This document shows, in pieces, positions 43,858 to 53,500 of a DNA stretch of 64,000 bases. The stretch's first letter is position 1; each line of letters starts with the position of its first letter. The translations under genes were made by a program, and so were the position numbers. The notes under the pieces are model-generated. The model did no database searches. It was not told the origin of the DNA and saw nothing but the letters and a program-made list of their open reading frames with translations. The stretch is from Aquimarina sp042434915 (GTDB lineage Bacteria > Bacteroidota > Bacteroidia > Flavobacteriales > Flavobacteriaceae): assembly GCF_042434915.1 (NCBI RefSeq), contig NZ_CP170198.1:2728001-2792000 (forward strand). The letters are read 5' to 3'.

Positions 43858-44763
43858 TTAATTACCGTTTGGGTTTTGTGTTTCAAATAATTTATTGTAA
43901 TCCTGGATACTATACTGTTGCCCATTGTAATTTACATTTTGAAAAGCACCATCAGAATTGAAGTTTATTTGTAAATTATTATTTATTCTGTTATTTCCTC
44001 CTTCTCCTTTTAAATCTAATGGAGTTCCTTGTAAAGCGCTAACACCAATAAAAACAGAGTTTCCTGCACTATCACTAATAAATGATTCTGCAGAAGGAAA
44101 ATTATCTCCTGTTATATTTGCAGATATACTTAAAACTCCTGTTTCTTGGTTAGAAGATATAGAAAAAGCACCATCAACATCAATATTTGGTGTTATAAAT
44201 GCTGGTGTTAGTGGATTCGCTCCTTCAATTTCAGTTTGAAAACTCACTTGTTTAGCTCCTGTGCTCATTTCTCCTGTTCGTACATTTTTCAATCCCTCTT
44301 TTGTAGGTGCTGTATCAACTCCTAAAATAGGATGATGACTTGTATCACTTATTTGTTGACCGCCTGATACACTTGGTGTACTTTGGTCAAAATCTATAGC
44401 TACAGACTGACGAACTCTTGAAGTAACATTTGATGAAGTTGTAAAACCTCTATTATCACCAGAAAAACCACCACCAAAAGTTTTGTCAGGATGAAAAGCT
44501 CTCGTATGTATAGATACGGCTTCTAGTCCTTCTAATTCAAAATTTGCTATTACTTTATTTTCCGCAAAAGCATAAGTTGAATTATATAGATAATCTTCTG
44601 CTAATGGGTCAACTTGCCAAAAACGTCCAATTGAAGGATCATGAAAACGATACTTAAATTCGTGAACATTTAAACCTAAATCTTCTGTGTGTTCTTGCCC
44701 TTGGAAGGTTTGATAGTTATGGTTTCGCCCTGTAATCAGCGAGTTGTACCCTTTATGTTCGAG
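43858..44763 (-). pseudogene. RHS tip A, silent duplicate without core or start
   Basis: Identical to the last 301 codons of the intact RHS gene (50572-54735). The frame is open upstream through the junction hexamer and KKRVNYYPFG, to an in-frame TGA at 44794-44796. There is no signal peptide, start codon or RHS core; an internal Met near 44292 gives only the distal 144 residues. It contains the conserved core end (FHDPSIGRFWQVDPLAEDY) and then the variable tip. Likely a stored or residual copy, not an independent gene. Confidence 0.85.
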
Positions 44764-44769
44764 TCCAAA
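44764..44769. other. Junction hexamer 2 (proposed att core), element/tip A
   Basis: TCCAAA with the tip-A sequence (TATGTTCGAG) to the left and the element end (AGGATAGTAG) to the right. This is the composite site expected between two tandem elements or in a circular form. Confidence 0.7.
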
Positions 44770-45714
44770 AGGATAGTAGTTTACGCGTTTTTTTCAACTA
44801 CGGGTCAGTTTTCAGCGGTTTACCTCCAAAAATTTTTCATAAGAACGATCCACCTTCATATATCCTTGCACTAGCTAAAATAGTAATTTCCCATTAAAGC
44901 CAGCCGCATGATCAAAGCTATCTTTACATAATTGGTAGTTATAGTCGCTCTTCCCTGTAGTCAGGGTCTATAACGCAACTATGTAAAATAGCCGCACACA
45001 GACTCCTATAACTGAAGATTCTGACTTCTAACAAACTATTTTTACGGAAGATACTATAATATTATACCCTCATAATCGTGTCGTAGACGTGATTTAGATG
45101 GCTCTAGTGGCATTTTGAGCAATTTTATGGATAGCTAACGCCCTTTGGTTGTTTCATTTTAAAAAGCATCGGAAGTCAGCTACTACAGCCACCAGCGCAC
45201 TTCCGATACTTTTCAAAACGTTATTCTTTTTTCCGTAAGAGAGGAAAAACGTTTTTTAAAGCTGAAGATTTAGGCGGTGGATTTGTGCGACCAGTAATCT
45301 TCAGCTTTAAAAAATGATAGCCATCTGGCGATTGAAGATGCCTGCGTGGCGAACGCAGAACAAGGCGAGAGCCTAGCGGAGAGGAGCAGCCGACACACAA
45401 AAAAGAGTGTAACGGTTTTGTGTGCCAGACGATTTTTATGTTTTCTTATTTATCAGATATTAACTTCAACATAAATAATCGACTAGGCTGTGACCAAGCG
45501 GCGTAGCCCATGAAGTGGCGGTGGATTGCTTGAAGCAAGACAGAGTAGCCACGGGTGAACATAGCAGAAGCCTTGGAAGTGTAGCATCCCGGTGACGCCC
45601 GGGAGCAAGCCTAGTGTAGAGCGAAGTGAACACCTTATAACAGCTTATTACAAAAGCCCTTTTCCGGGCTGATGTAATAATAACTAATTGGAGGCGGTAG
45701 CCGACTCACTTGGC
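44770..45714. other. Structured non-coding region of the element, copy 2
   Basis: Same sequence and inverted repeats as 38056-39000, shifted by 6,714 bp; for example the GC-rich multi-stem structure is at 45482-45615 and the 15-bp inverted repeat at 45256-45310. No ORF. Confidence 0.7.
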
Positions 45715-45975
45715 TTATTTACCATAATGATAACGACAAGCTGCTATCAATAATTGATCTTTTTCGTATTTGTAAACCAACCGATGTTCTGATGTAATAC
45801 GCCTTGACCAATATCCTTGTAAATCTCCTTTTAAAGCTTCGGGTTTTCCTATGCCTTCAAAAGGAGTACGCATACAACTTTTAATGAGTTCGTTTATTCG
45901 TTTTACTATTTTCTTATCGACTTTTTGCCAATACAAATAATCTTCCCAAGAAGAAGTAGACCAAGTTAATTTCAT
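45715..45975 (-). CDS. yoeB: YoeB/Txe family mRNA interferase toxin, element copy 2
   Basis: Identical to the 86-aa toxin at 39001-39261, with the catalytic end CRYHYGK intact. Starts directly after the antitoxin stop. Two active copies should give cross-protection, so loss of one element alone would not trigger killing. Confidence 0.95.
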   Translation of the reverse strand: MKLTWSTSSWEDYLYWQKVDKKIVKRINELIKSCMRTPFEGIGKPEALKGDLQGYWSRRITSEHRLVYKYEKDQLLIAACRYHYGK

Positions 45976-46224
45976 CTATTCGATTAAATCTTTTTCTATA
46001 CCGTTACCTGCTTCTAATTCTTTGATAGAGTTTAATAAAATATCTCTATTTTTTCCTGTTAGCAGATAGGTAGTTTCTTTTAATGAGTTGTATTCATCCA
46101 ATGATATTAATACGAGGTCTTTACCATTTTTACGCTTGATAATGATATCGCTTACATCATTGACAACTTTATCGAACCAATGTTTTAGATTTGAACGAAA
46201 ATCTGTATAATTTACTGTTTCCAT
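45976..46224 (-). CDS. yefM: YefM/Phd family antitoxin, element copy 2
   Basis: Identical to the antitoxin at 39262-39510 (82 aa from METVNYTDF). Its palindromic operator AAGTACTT/AAGTACTT is at 46239-46264. Confidence 0.92.
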   Translation of the reverse strand: METVNYTDFRSNLKHWFDKVVNDVSDIIIKRKNGKDLVLISLDEYNSLKETTYLLTGKNRDILLNSIKELEAGNGIEKDLIE

Positions 46225-46238
46225 AAAGCAAAGATAAT

Positions 46239-46264
46239 AAAAAGTACTTAAAAAAGTACTTTTT
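46239..46264. promoter_or_regulatory. Palindromic operator of yefM-yoeB, copy 2
   Basis: Same AAAAAGTACTT / AAGTACTTTTT arrangement as at 39525-39550, 15 bp upstream of the antitoxin start. Confidence 0.7.
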
Positions 46265-46273
46265 ATGTTGTTT

Positions 46274-47155
46274 TTAGTGTATTGGATGGAAGTTATTGAT
46301 AATTTCATGTAGATTTTCTAGATCATCTTGCAAGTATCGTTCTGTAGAACTGATGTATTTATGTCCTGCCATTACCTGTGTTTTTCTAAGATTATATTGA
46401 CCTAACCAGTTTGTAATTACTGATGCTCTGATCTGTTTAGCACTTTCTACTTTTTGATTTACTTTCTTTAGTTTTTTAATAATCGTATGGGTCATTGTAA
46501 ATCGTTCTCCAGATGGGAAGAGCCTGTTACTGTCACTATTTAATCGTGTTAATAAGTGAGGTCTGATGTCATTTAGATACATCATAAAATCCATCATTTG
46601 CCAAGGCTTTAACTCTAATTCCCTGGCATTACTTCGTTTTCTACTAGGAACATAGATTTTACCTTTATTAAGCTGTACATCTTCTACTTTTAATTTGCTT
46701 AAGTCTGCGGTATCTAATCCTTGGTACACAAGTAAACCAACAATGATTTTATTACGTTTTGCTGTGTAGCTGTGATATATTTCTTGATAGTTGTCTGTAG
46801 CATAACTGTAATACAAGTATTCAAGTTCTTCGGATTCTAATAAGTTGTAATGTATCGTTCGTTGTGTTCCTCGTACATTCGTGTTTTCGATTGGATTATC
46901 TATTCGATAGGATTCACTAATCAGATAGGTAAAGTAAGTTTTTAGGCTCGATAATCTGTGATTAATAGTTCGCTTGCTATTACCTTTTCTAGTTAGATGT
47001 TTGATGTACTTTAAACAAGTTTTATAATCGATTTCTATAGGGGTTGTAGATTGTCGTTTGCACCATTTGGTAAAATAAAGTTGCTCTCTCTTTTTTGATG
47101 TAATAGTCTTTTGAGTATAACCTTCTTCTTCTAGATAAATGTTATATGTTTTCAT
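46274..47155 (-). CDS. Tyrosine recombinase 2 with divergent active site, element copy 2
   Basis: Identical 293-aa protein to that at 39560-40441: box I GLDTADL lacks Arg I, box II QIRASVITNWL lacks the His, while MAGHK and the STERYL tyrosine remain. A second identical copy that has not decayed argues that the duplication is recent. Confidence 0.88.
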   Translation of the reverse strand: MKTYNIYLEEEGYTQKTITSKKREQLYFTKWCKRQSTTPIEIDYKTCLKYIKHLTRKGNSKRTINHRLSSLKTYFTYLISESYRIDNPIENTNVRGTQRTIHYNLLESEELEYLYYSYATDNYQEIYHSYTAKRNKIIVGLLVYQGLDTADLSKLKVEDVQLNKGKIYVPSRKRSNARELELKPWQMMDFMMYLNDIRPHLLTRLNSDSNRLFPSGERFTMTHTIIKKLKKVNQKVESAKQIRASVITNWLGQYNLRKTQVMAGHKYISSTERYLQDDLENLHEIINNFHPIH

Positions 47156-47209
47156 GTTTTATGCTTTTTAAAAGATGTGTATATTCCTGCCTTCGCAGGA
47201 ATGACAATT

Positions 47210-48133
47210 TTATCGATCTTGCTTTGCAAGGTGTACATATATCTGTGTACTCTCTAAGCTGCTATGCCCTAAAAAATGTTTGATACTTTCTAGTGGTACT
47301 TCTTTTTGCAATAAATGGGTAGCAATAGAATGTCGTAGTGTATGTGGTGTGATGTGCTTTTCTATAATGATTTTGTTTTCTGTGGCTGCTACAATAGCTT
47401 GTAATCGATTGGCAAAGCTCATTCCTTGTAATCGTGTACCGTGTTGATTGAGTAATAAAGCTTCTGTATTATCCTTGATATTAAAATCTGGTCTGCCATC
47501 GTAGATATACTCTTCTAAGATTCCTAGATTGTATTTGTTGATCGGTACAAAACGTTCTTTGTAATTCTTCCCTTTACGAACATAGATACGCTGCTTATCA
47601 AACAGCACATCTTTGATGTCTAAGTGTACCGCTTCATTTCTACGAAGTCCACAACTGTAGAAGATCGTTAAGAGTGCCTTATCTCGTATTCTAATACATT
47701 GTCGTTTATGACTATAATTACAAGCTGCAAACAACTCTTTGATTTCTGATTGTGATAAAATATTGATTCGCTCTTCTGTGGGTTGACTCTCTGATTTTAA
47801 ATGTATGTTGATCCCTTTATGATTGTGATTTTTTAGGTATTCTCTAAACTTCTTTAGTGCTTGTTGGTGTTTATTAAGATAGGATTTACTAAGTGCGCCA
47901 TCGATACGTTGGTTACTTCTTTCTTTTAAGACTTTATAATAATTAGTGACATCTTGTGTGGTAATAGTATTAATATCGCTGTGCCCGCGGCACTCTAACC
48001 AATAAAAGAACTCTCTAAGATGGTTTGGTAAGTTATAAACTGTAGTTTCTGCATACCCTAAGATATCTAACCACTCCTTAAAGGAGATTAATAATGCATT
48101 GTAATTGGTACTATTTAATTTTAGTTTTTTCAT
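47210..48133 (-). CDS. Tyrosine recombinase 1 (XerC/D-like), element copy 2
   Basis: Identical 307-aa protein to that at 40496-41419 with the complete Arg, Lys, His-x-x-Arg, His and Tyr set (GLRRNEA, HTLRHSIATHL, GHSS, IYVHL). The 20-bp ATTCCTGC/GCAGGAAT repeat lies between it and recombinase 2 at 47183-47202. Confidence 0.94.
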   Translation of the reverse strand: MKKLKLNSTNYNALLISFKEWLDILGYAETTVYNLPNHLREFFYWLECRGHSDINTITTQDVTNYYKVLKERSNQRIDGALSKSYLNKHQQALKKFREYLKNHNHKGINIHLKSESQPTEERINILSQSEIKELFAACNYSHKRQCIRIRDKALLTIFYSCGLRRNEAVHLDIKDVLFDKQRIYVRKGKNYKERFVPINKYNLGILEEYIYDGRPDFNIKDNTEALLLNQHGTRLQGMSFANRLQAIVAATENKIIIEKHITPHTLRHSIATHLLQKEVPLESIKHFLGHSSLESTQIYVHLAKQDR

Positions 48134-48203
48134 TTTATTGCCTGCGGTGGCTCACCGCTTTTTTCATACGGTATGTGTTTTTTGGGAAGTAGTAGCGAGT
48201 TGA

Positions 48204-49787
48204 TTATAACTCACTAATTATCTTATTATTAACCTCGCCATTTGAGGTGTGGCGACTTGGTGGCGAACTGGCGAGATTGAGACGATCCAAACAAGTATTT
48301 AATGCTGTATCTATTTGAGATTTGAGTGTGTCATATTCTAGGATATCGATGACCTCGAAGCAATAACTTTTGGTTTTGGCATTCTTCTTTCTTCGTATAT
48401 AACCTTCTTCTTGTAATTGCTTATTATATCTACGCAAAGTCGTTTCTTTTACTCGTAAATTTCTTCTGATTTCTGTATTTGTAAATGTGGTTTGATTATT
48501 CTTTTTTAGATAAGATTTAAGTCTTTCTAGATGATTACGTAATGCTCCTGTAATGGTATCACTTTTTCTAAGCAATACTTCTTTAATGATTTCATTAGCT
48601 TGTTGTATATCCTCGATCGTAGTTTCTATATATTCTTCGCCTGTTTGCTCATCATATTTTTTCTCTCGTTGATGTTGGCAGTAAAAGGTAACAGCTTCTA
48701 TAAATTGTAGATAATGACTGTTAGTTCTTCGTGGTTTAAATACGGATTGTGGGAGGTCTAGATATTCTGCATAGGGATTGATTACTTTGATAGGTTTTAA
48801 GGTTCTTTGTACATCTCGTAAAAATCTAGCTGCAATAAATTCATCATCCTTATTTATTTTGCCTGCGGAGGCTCTCCGCTGGTATTGCATGATCTTTTGA
48901 TCTTGGTTACTGGATTCATCGATATATAATAAAAAGTTACGGTTACTATTATCTTCGTAAATACTTTCTTGCGTGGTACAACCTGCTACAGACACAGGGC
49001 CTTCTACCGTTAAGTGGATTGTTTTGGTATTTCCCTTTCGGTCTTTATGCACTACCGTTTTAGTAATTCGCTTTTTAGATTGTAATTCTCGTAATGGATA
49101 GAGTACAGATTCTGCTCCGTCTAAATCTTCGATTAAGATTAATTTGTTTTTAAGTTCTGTACGATTGAAGTAATAAAAGGCATTTGCCGATAATACTGTA
49201 ATTTCTATTTTATCTTCATCGGGGATTAACTCAGCAACTTTACTTTGTAAATGCGTTTTACCAACTCCCGAGCTACCAAGACTAATACAATGCAATGGAT
49301 TTGATATTTTACGGCTTGTAAAGATTAAGTACATTAATAATCTGTTGGTTTCTTCTCCGATTACTCCGGATTGTCCTATTAATTCATTTGTCTTTTGTAG
49401 TAAGTTTTTAGATTTTAAAAACCGTATTACTGCTTGTCTTTCTTTGCCTGATAATTCGGGTATAGGTTCTTCTTGCTGATTCTCTTTATTGATCTCATCA
49501 ATACGATATTGTTCTAACTCACTAGTGAGATCTTGTAATGTTTTTCTGGTAATGCTTGTGCCTATTTCTATACGCTCGGCAATAGTTCTAACAAACTTCT
49601 CGATCATCGTATCATTATACAAGTCGATACTATGGCGCATTACATTATGACTTTGAGGCTTTTTGATACTTAATGTGACACGCATACGCTCTAGATTATT
49701 GAACTTAATACCACCCAAAACATGGATTTCTAGGTCTTTTGTTTGATAGCTATAATTGTTGGGATTGGTGGTATTTAAAGCACTCAT
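48204..49787 (-). CDS. AAA+-type P-loop ATPase with winged-helix C terminus, element copy 2
   Basis: Identical to the 527-aa protein at 41490-43073: Walker A GSSGVGKTH, Walker B LILIEDLDG, winged helix near residues 430-480, and the in-frame palindromic repeat at 48859-48880. Its minus-strand -7 box TATATTTG is at 49815-49822. Confidence 0.85.
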   Translation of the reverse strand: MSALNTTNPNNYSYQTKDLEIHVLGGIKFNNLERMRVTLSIKKPQSHNVMRHSIDLYNDTMIEKFVRTIAERIEIGTSITRKTLQDLTSELEQYRIDEINKENQQEEPIPELSGKERQAVIRFLKSKNLLQKTNELIGQSGVIGEETNRLLMYLIFTSRKISNPLHCISLGSSGVGKTHLQSKVAELIPDEDKIEITVLSANAFYYFNRTELKNKLILIEDLDGAESVLYPLRELQSKKRITKTVVHKDRKGNTKTIHLTVEGPVSVAGCTTQESIYEDNSNRNFLLYIDESSNQDQKIMQYQRRASAGKINKDDEFIAARFLRDVQRTLKPIKVINPYAEYLDLPQSVFKPRRTNSHYLQFIEAVTFYCQHQREKKYDEQTGEEYIETTIEDIQQANEIIKEVLLRKSDTITGALRNHLERLKSYLKKNNQTTFTNTEIRRNLRVKETTLRRYNKQLQEEGYIRRKKNAKTKSYCFEVIDILEYDTLKSQIDTALNTCLDRLNLASSPPSRHTSNGEVNNKIISEL

Positions 49788-49792
49788 AATTA

Positions 49793-49903
49793 TTTGTAGA
49801 TATATTTTCTACTACAAATATAATTTTAAATAGATAATAATTCTACTAAATAATCAATATATTTTCTATTTATTGATATTTATAGAGTTTATCTCTACTT
49901 TTG
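49793..49903. promoter_or_regulatory. Divergent promoters and operators, element copy 2
   Basis: Same control region as 43079-43189: TTTGTAG/CTACAAA over the minus-strand -7 box (49793-49822), ATCAATA/TATTGAT (49853-49877), and TACTTTTG (49896-49903) four bases before the XRE ATG. Confidence 0.6.
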
Positions 49904-49907
49904 TACC

Positions 49908-50276
49908 ATGAGTATTGGTAAAAACATACAAACTATTCGTACAAAGCTTGGTTTACTTCAAAAAGAAGTTGCCTTAGAACTTGACCTTGATAAATCGTCC
50001 TATTCTAAGGTTGAAAAAGATATGAGAGAGGTTAAAGTGTCTGAACTTAAGATATTATCTAACCTGTTTAATATGTCTATTGATGACATTATTAATCACG
50101 ATGAAAATACCACGCCCAAAGAAGTAATTTTAGAAGATAAAAGCGAGAACGAACAGTTTAAACTTATCAATCAACTTGACGAAGAAGATAAATCTACCAT
50201 TCTTAAAATCATTGATACGATGCTTACCAAAAAGAAGTTTAAAGATTTCTTTAATAAAAATGTGTCCTCTCTATAG
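49908..50276 (+). CDS. XRE-family transcriptional regulator, element copy 2
   Basis: Identical 122-aa regulator to that at 43194-43562, divergent from the ATPase gene and convergent with the 82-aa membrane gene. Followed by the AACCAGCTA/TAACTGGTT hairpin at 50287-50312. Confidence 0.92.
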   Translation: MSIGKNIQTIRTKLGLLQKEVALELDLDKSSYSKVEKDMREVKVSELKILSNLFNMSIDDIINHDENTTPKEVILEDKSENEQFKLINQLDEEDKSTILKIIDTMLTKKKFKDFFNKNVSSL

Positions 50277-50286
50277 GGTATAAAAA

Positions 50287-50314
50287 AACCAGCTACATTT
50301 CTATAACTGGTTCT
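50287..50314. terminator. Terminator between XRE and 82-aa genes, copy 2
   Basis: AACCAGCTA / TAACTGGTT (50287-50295, 50304-50312); likely ends both the XRE transcript and the RHS operon transcript. Confidence 0.75.
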
Positions 50315-50319
50315 TATTT

Positions 50320-50568
50320 TTATCTTGATTTTATCCTTTTGAATATGAAGGTGCTTATCGTTGCTAAAATTAATGATAAGATAATAAAATAAAACCACCA
50401 AACATACCACAAAACACCTAAGAAAAAATATTCAAGTGTTCTTCCAATATTCTCAAAATAACTCCCTTCTAATTTAAGTGCTTCAAAGCTTTCTTTTATT
50501 GAAAGGAAATATCCAATTAGACAAGTAAAAAAGAGAATTACTAAAAAGTGTTTTAAATATGTTTTCAT
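50320..50568 (-). CDS. 82-aa membrane protein, candidate immunity protein for RHS tip A (expressed position)
   Basis: Identical to the protein at 43606-43854 but here it is the third gene of the RHS operon, starting 4 bp after the stop of the full-length RHS gene. Its membrane nature would suit protection against a toxin acting at the membrane or from outside the cytoplasm; this is inference. Confidence 0.72.
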   Translation of the reverse strand: MKTYLKHFLVILFFTCLIGYFLSIKESFEALKLEGSYFENIGRTLEYFFLGVLWYVWWFYFIILSLILATISTFIFKRIKSR

Positions 50569-50571
50569 CTT

Positions 50572-53500
50572 TTAATTACCGTTTGGGTTTTGTGTTTCAA
50601 ATAATTTATTGTAATCCTGGATACTATACTGTTGCCCATTGTAATTTACATTTTGAAAAGCACCATCAGAATTGAAGTTTATTTGTAAATTATTATTTAT
50701 TCTGTTATTTCCTCCTTCTCCTTTTAAATCTAATGGAGTTCCTTGTAAAGCGCTAACACCAATAAAAACAGAGTTTCCTGCACTATCACTAATAAATGAT
50801 TCTGCAGAAGGAAAATTATCTCCTGTTATATTTGCAGATATACTTAAAACTCCTGTTTCTTGGTTAGAAGATATAGAAAAAGCACCATCAACATCAATAT
50901 TTGGTGTTATAAATGCTGGTGTTAGTGGATTCGCTCCTTCAATTTCAGTTTGAAAACTCACTTGTTTAGCTCCTGTGCTCATTTCTCCTGTTCGTACATT
51001 TTTCAATCCCTCTTTTGTAGGTGCTGTATCAACTCCTAAAATAGGATGATGACTTGTATCACTTATTTGTTGACCGCCTGATACACTTGGTGTACTTTGG
51101 TCAAAATCTATAGCTACAGACTGACGAACTCTTGAAGTAACATTTGATGAAGTTGTAAAACCTCTATTATCACCAGAAAAACCACCACCAAAAGTTTTGT
51201 CAGGATGAAAAGCTCTCGTATGTATAGATACGGCTTCTAGTCCTTCTAATTCAAAATTTGCTATTACTTTATTTTCCGCAAAAGCATAAGTTGAATTATA
51301 TAGATAATCTTCTGCTAATGGGTCAACTTGCCAAAAACGTCCAATTGAAGGATCATGAAAACGATACTTAAATTCGTGAACATTTAAACCTAAATCTTCT
51401 GTGTGTTCTTGCCCTTGGAAGGTTTGATAGTTATGGTTTCGCCCTGTAATCAGCGAGTTGTACCCTTTATGTTCGAGTCCAAATGGATAATAATGCTTTT
51501 CTTCTCTGATTTCAGAAGTGGCAATATCATCAATGCTACAATCCCATTGTAAGTTAGAAACTAACATAGCTGTGGCTCCAGTAGAAGTATTGGGACCAAC
51601 GTTAGTAAATTCTACTAAAATAGAAGTTACAGATTCTATAAAATTTAAATTAATGTTAGCCTCAGTACCCGAAGAAACTTGTATGTTTCCTTCAAAAACA
51701 CCGTTCCCCATATCATCTACAGCCGATCCTATGGTATAATGTATACCTGATAACAGAGTAATTGGATTACCTTTATAGAATGCTGTAATTTTTACTCGAT
51801 CTGTAAAATCGTTACTATCTCCTAAACTTCTTTTATCAATGTCAACTAAGGAGAACTTCAATCCCGTAACAGCATTACTAAAATTAATTTCGTATCGCAT
51901 ATACTTATTCACTAAATTGCTTGAAGGGTTTGCCTGTAAACGCACACCTACTGTCCCGTTAAACGTAGCATTTGCCATATTAAAACCTGTGAAAAAATCA
52001 CTGATTGCATTACTAGTACTCACTACAGTACCTCCAGTCTCCACCATTGCTGGTTCAATCATAGGAGAACTAGTTGCAGGTCTGGAAGACCAACCATCCG
52101 CTACTGTATCGTAACCTAATGAAGTTGGATTACACACTGGTGGAGCGGTTTGTTCACCGCCGATTTGCCCATCTCTATTTATATCGGTATAGGACAATCG
52201 AATATTTCCTAAATGGTCTTTGTATTGATAAATATAATCATATCCACTAACCGTACTTGGTTCGATATAGCCTTCGGGTTGATTAAAGAATTTAAGCTCT
52301 CCATTTTCATAAATATAATTGCCCGCATATTCAGTTGTAAAAGAACTCCCATCAGTACTAATCTTTTTTAGTTTAGCCCCAGTGGCATCGTAAATATACG
52401 TAATATTTCCGGTATGAGCAGTACTGTTTACTGTAACGGTGTCAGGTAAATTTAAATGATTATAAGTGATCTTAGTGATCCCTTTATTGGCATCGCTAAT
52501 CATATTCCCATTGGCATCATACGCATAATCATCTCCTGTGTTGCTACCATCTTTAAAACCAAAAGCTTTATTTCGATTATCGGTAACCGCTAGGAGCTTG
52601 TTCCCTGTATCATAACGATAATTTAGACTATCCATTTTTCCAAAAAGGGTAGCGTCCGTATTTATGTGACCTGTACGATCTAGTGTTTTGATATTGCCCA
52701 TACTATCGTAAGTAAGATTGCTCAGATCATAGTTACCGCTAGAGCTTTTTGCTGCGGTAATACGGTTTAGCGGATCATACTGGTAGCCATAAGCTCGCTG
52801 AGTCTGATCACTTGCCGTTTGCCAAAGGGTTTCGCTGATGTTTCCGTTATAAAGCGCTGTGGCTCCCAGATTAGTTTCTGTAGTATTGTAATTAATTCCA
52901 AAACCAAAGAGCTTGCTCCCTAAGCTATTGGCATCATTGATTCCAGTAAGCCAGCCGCGTATGTTATAATGATAATCAACTTCTTGTAAGCCTTTTGCGG
53001 GTTGCAGACTATCATACACACCACCTACATATTTCTTTTGTAATTGCCCCAGCGGGTCGTACGTATTGTGAGCAATTTGTTCTATAGCACCTCCATCGAG
53101 TTGTTGGTTATGATTAAGCAGTCTCCCCATATGATCGTATTCAAAAGTATCGATCGTTATAATAGGAGCATTATCACCTTTGGTATGGGTGGTCTTGGTT
53201 TCTAATACTTTTCCTACAAAATCAAGTTTGTTTTTTATAACATCGGTAGTCTCCAGATATTCATTCTGACTGGCGATATAAATGGGTCTTGCTTTTTTAT
53301 CATAATAAGTCACCGTAGTGGTCCACTTATCCTTTCCTAAAACTTTTACCCTGCTTCCTGTGACCAGTGTCTTCGTGCGATTACTTATCGGTTCTTCATA
53401 CACACTCGCGGGTGATGCAAAGGGTGCTACAGGAGTAGCATCTAAGAAGTCATAATTATCGTAGTAATTTATGGTCAGGACTTCGCCACTTTGTACTTTT

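Larger units (their letters stand above)
38050..44763 (-). mobile_element. RHS-tip integrative element, copy 1 (6,714 bp)
   Basis: The sequence 38050-44769 recurs as 44764-51483 at a constant offset of 6,714 bp, with all genes identical in length and protein sequence. Contents in minus-strand order: silent RHS tip A, 82-aa membrane gene, (convergent) XRE regulator, AAA+ ATPase, tyrosine recombinase 1, tyrosine recombinase 2, YefM/YoeB, structured non-coding DNA, and the YYPFG junction. Flanking hexamer TCCAAA on both sides. Two recombinases and an ATPase mark it as mobile; a replacement RHS tip is the cargo. Confidence 0.82.
44764..51477 (-). mobile_element. RHS-tip integrative element, copy 2 (6,714 bp)
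   Basis: Direct, adjacent and apparently identical copy of 38050-44763. In this copy tip A is joined in frame to the RHS core at 51478-51483, making the intact 1387-aa protein. The array is therefore core - [tip A, element] - [tip A, element] - tip B. Confidence 0.82.

Noticed and set aside
43858..44292. Independent 144-aa gene
   Set aside because: It is the end of the RHS tip A frame, which stays open far upstream; the Met at 44292 is internal.
38050..44769. Classical transposon with terminal inverted repeats
   Set aside because: The unit ends share only a hexamer in direct orientation and carry no DDE transposase; tyrosine recombinases explain the junctions better.
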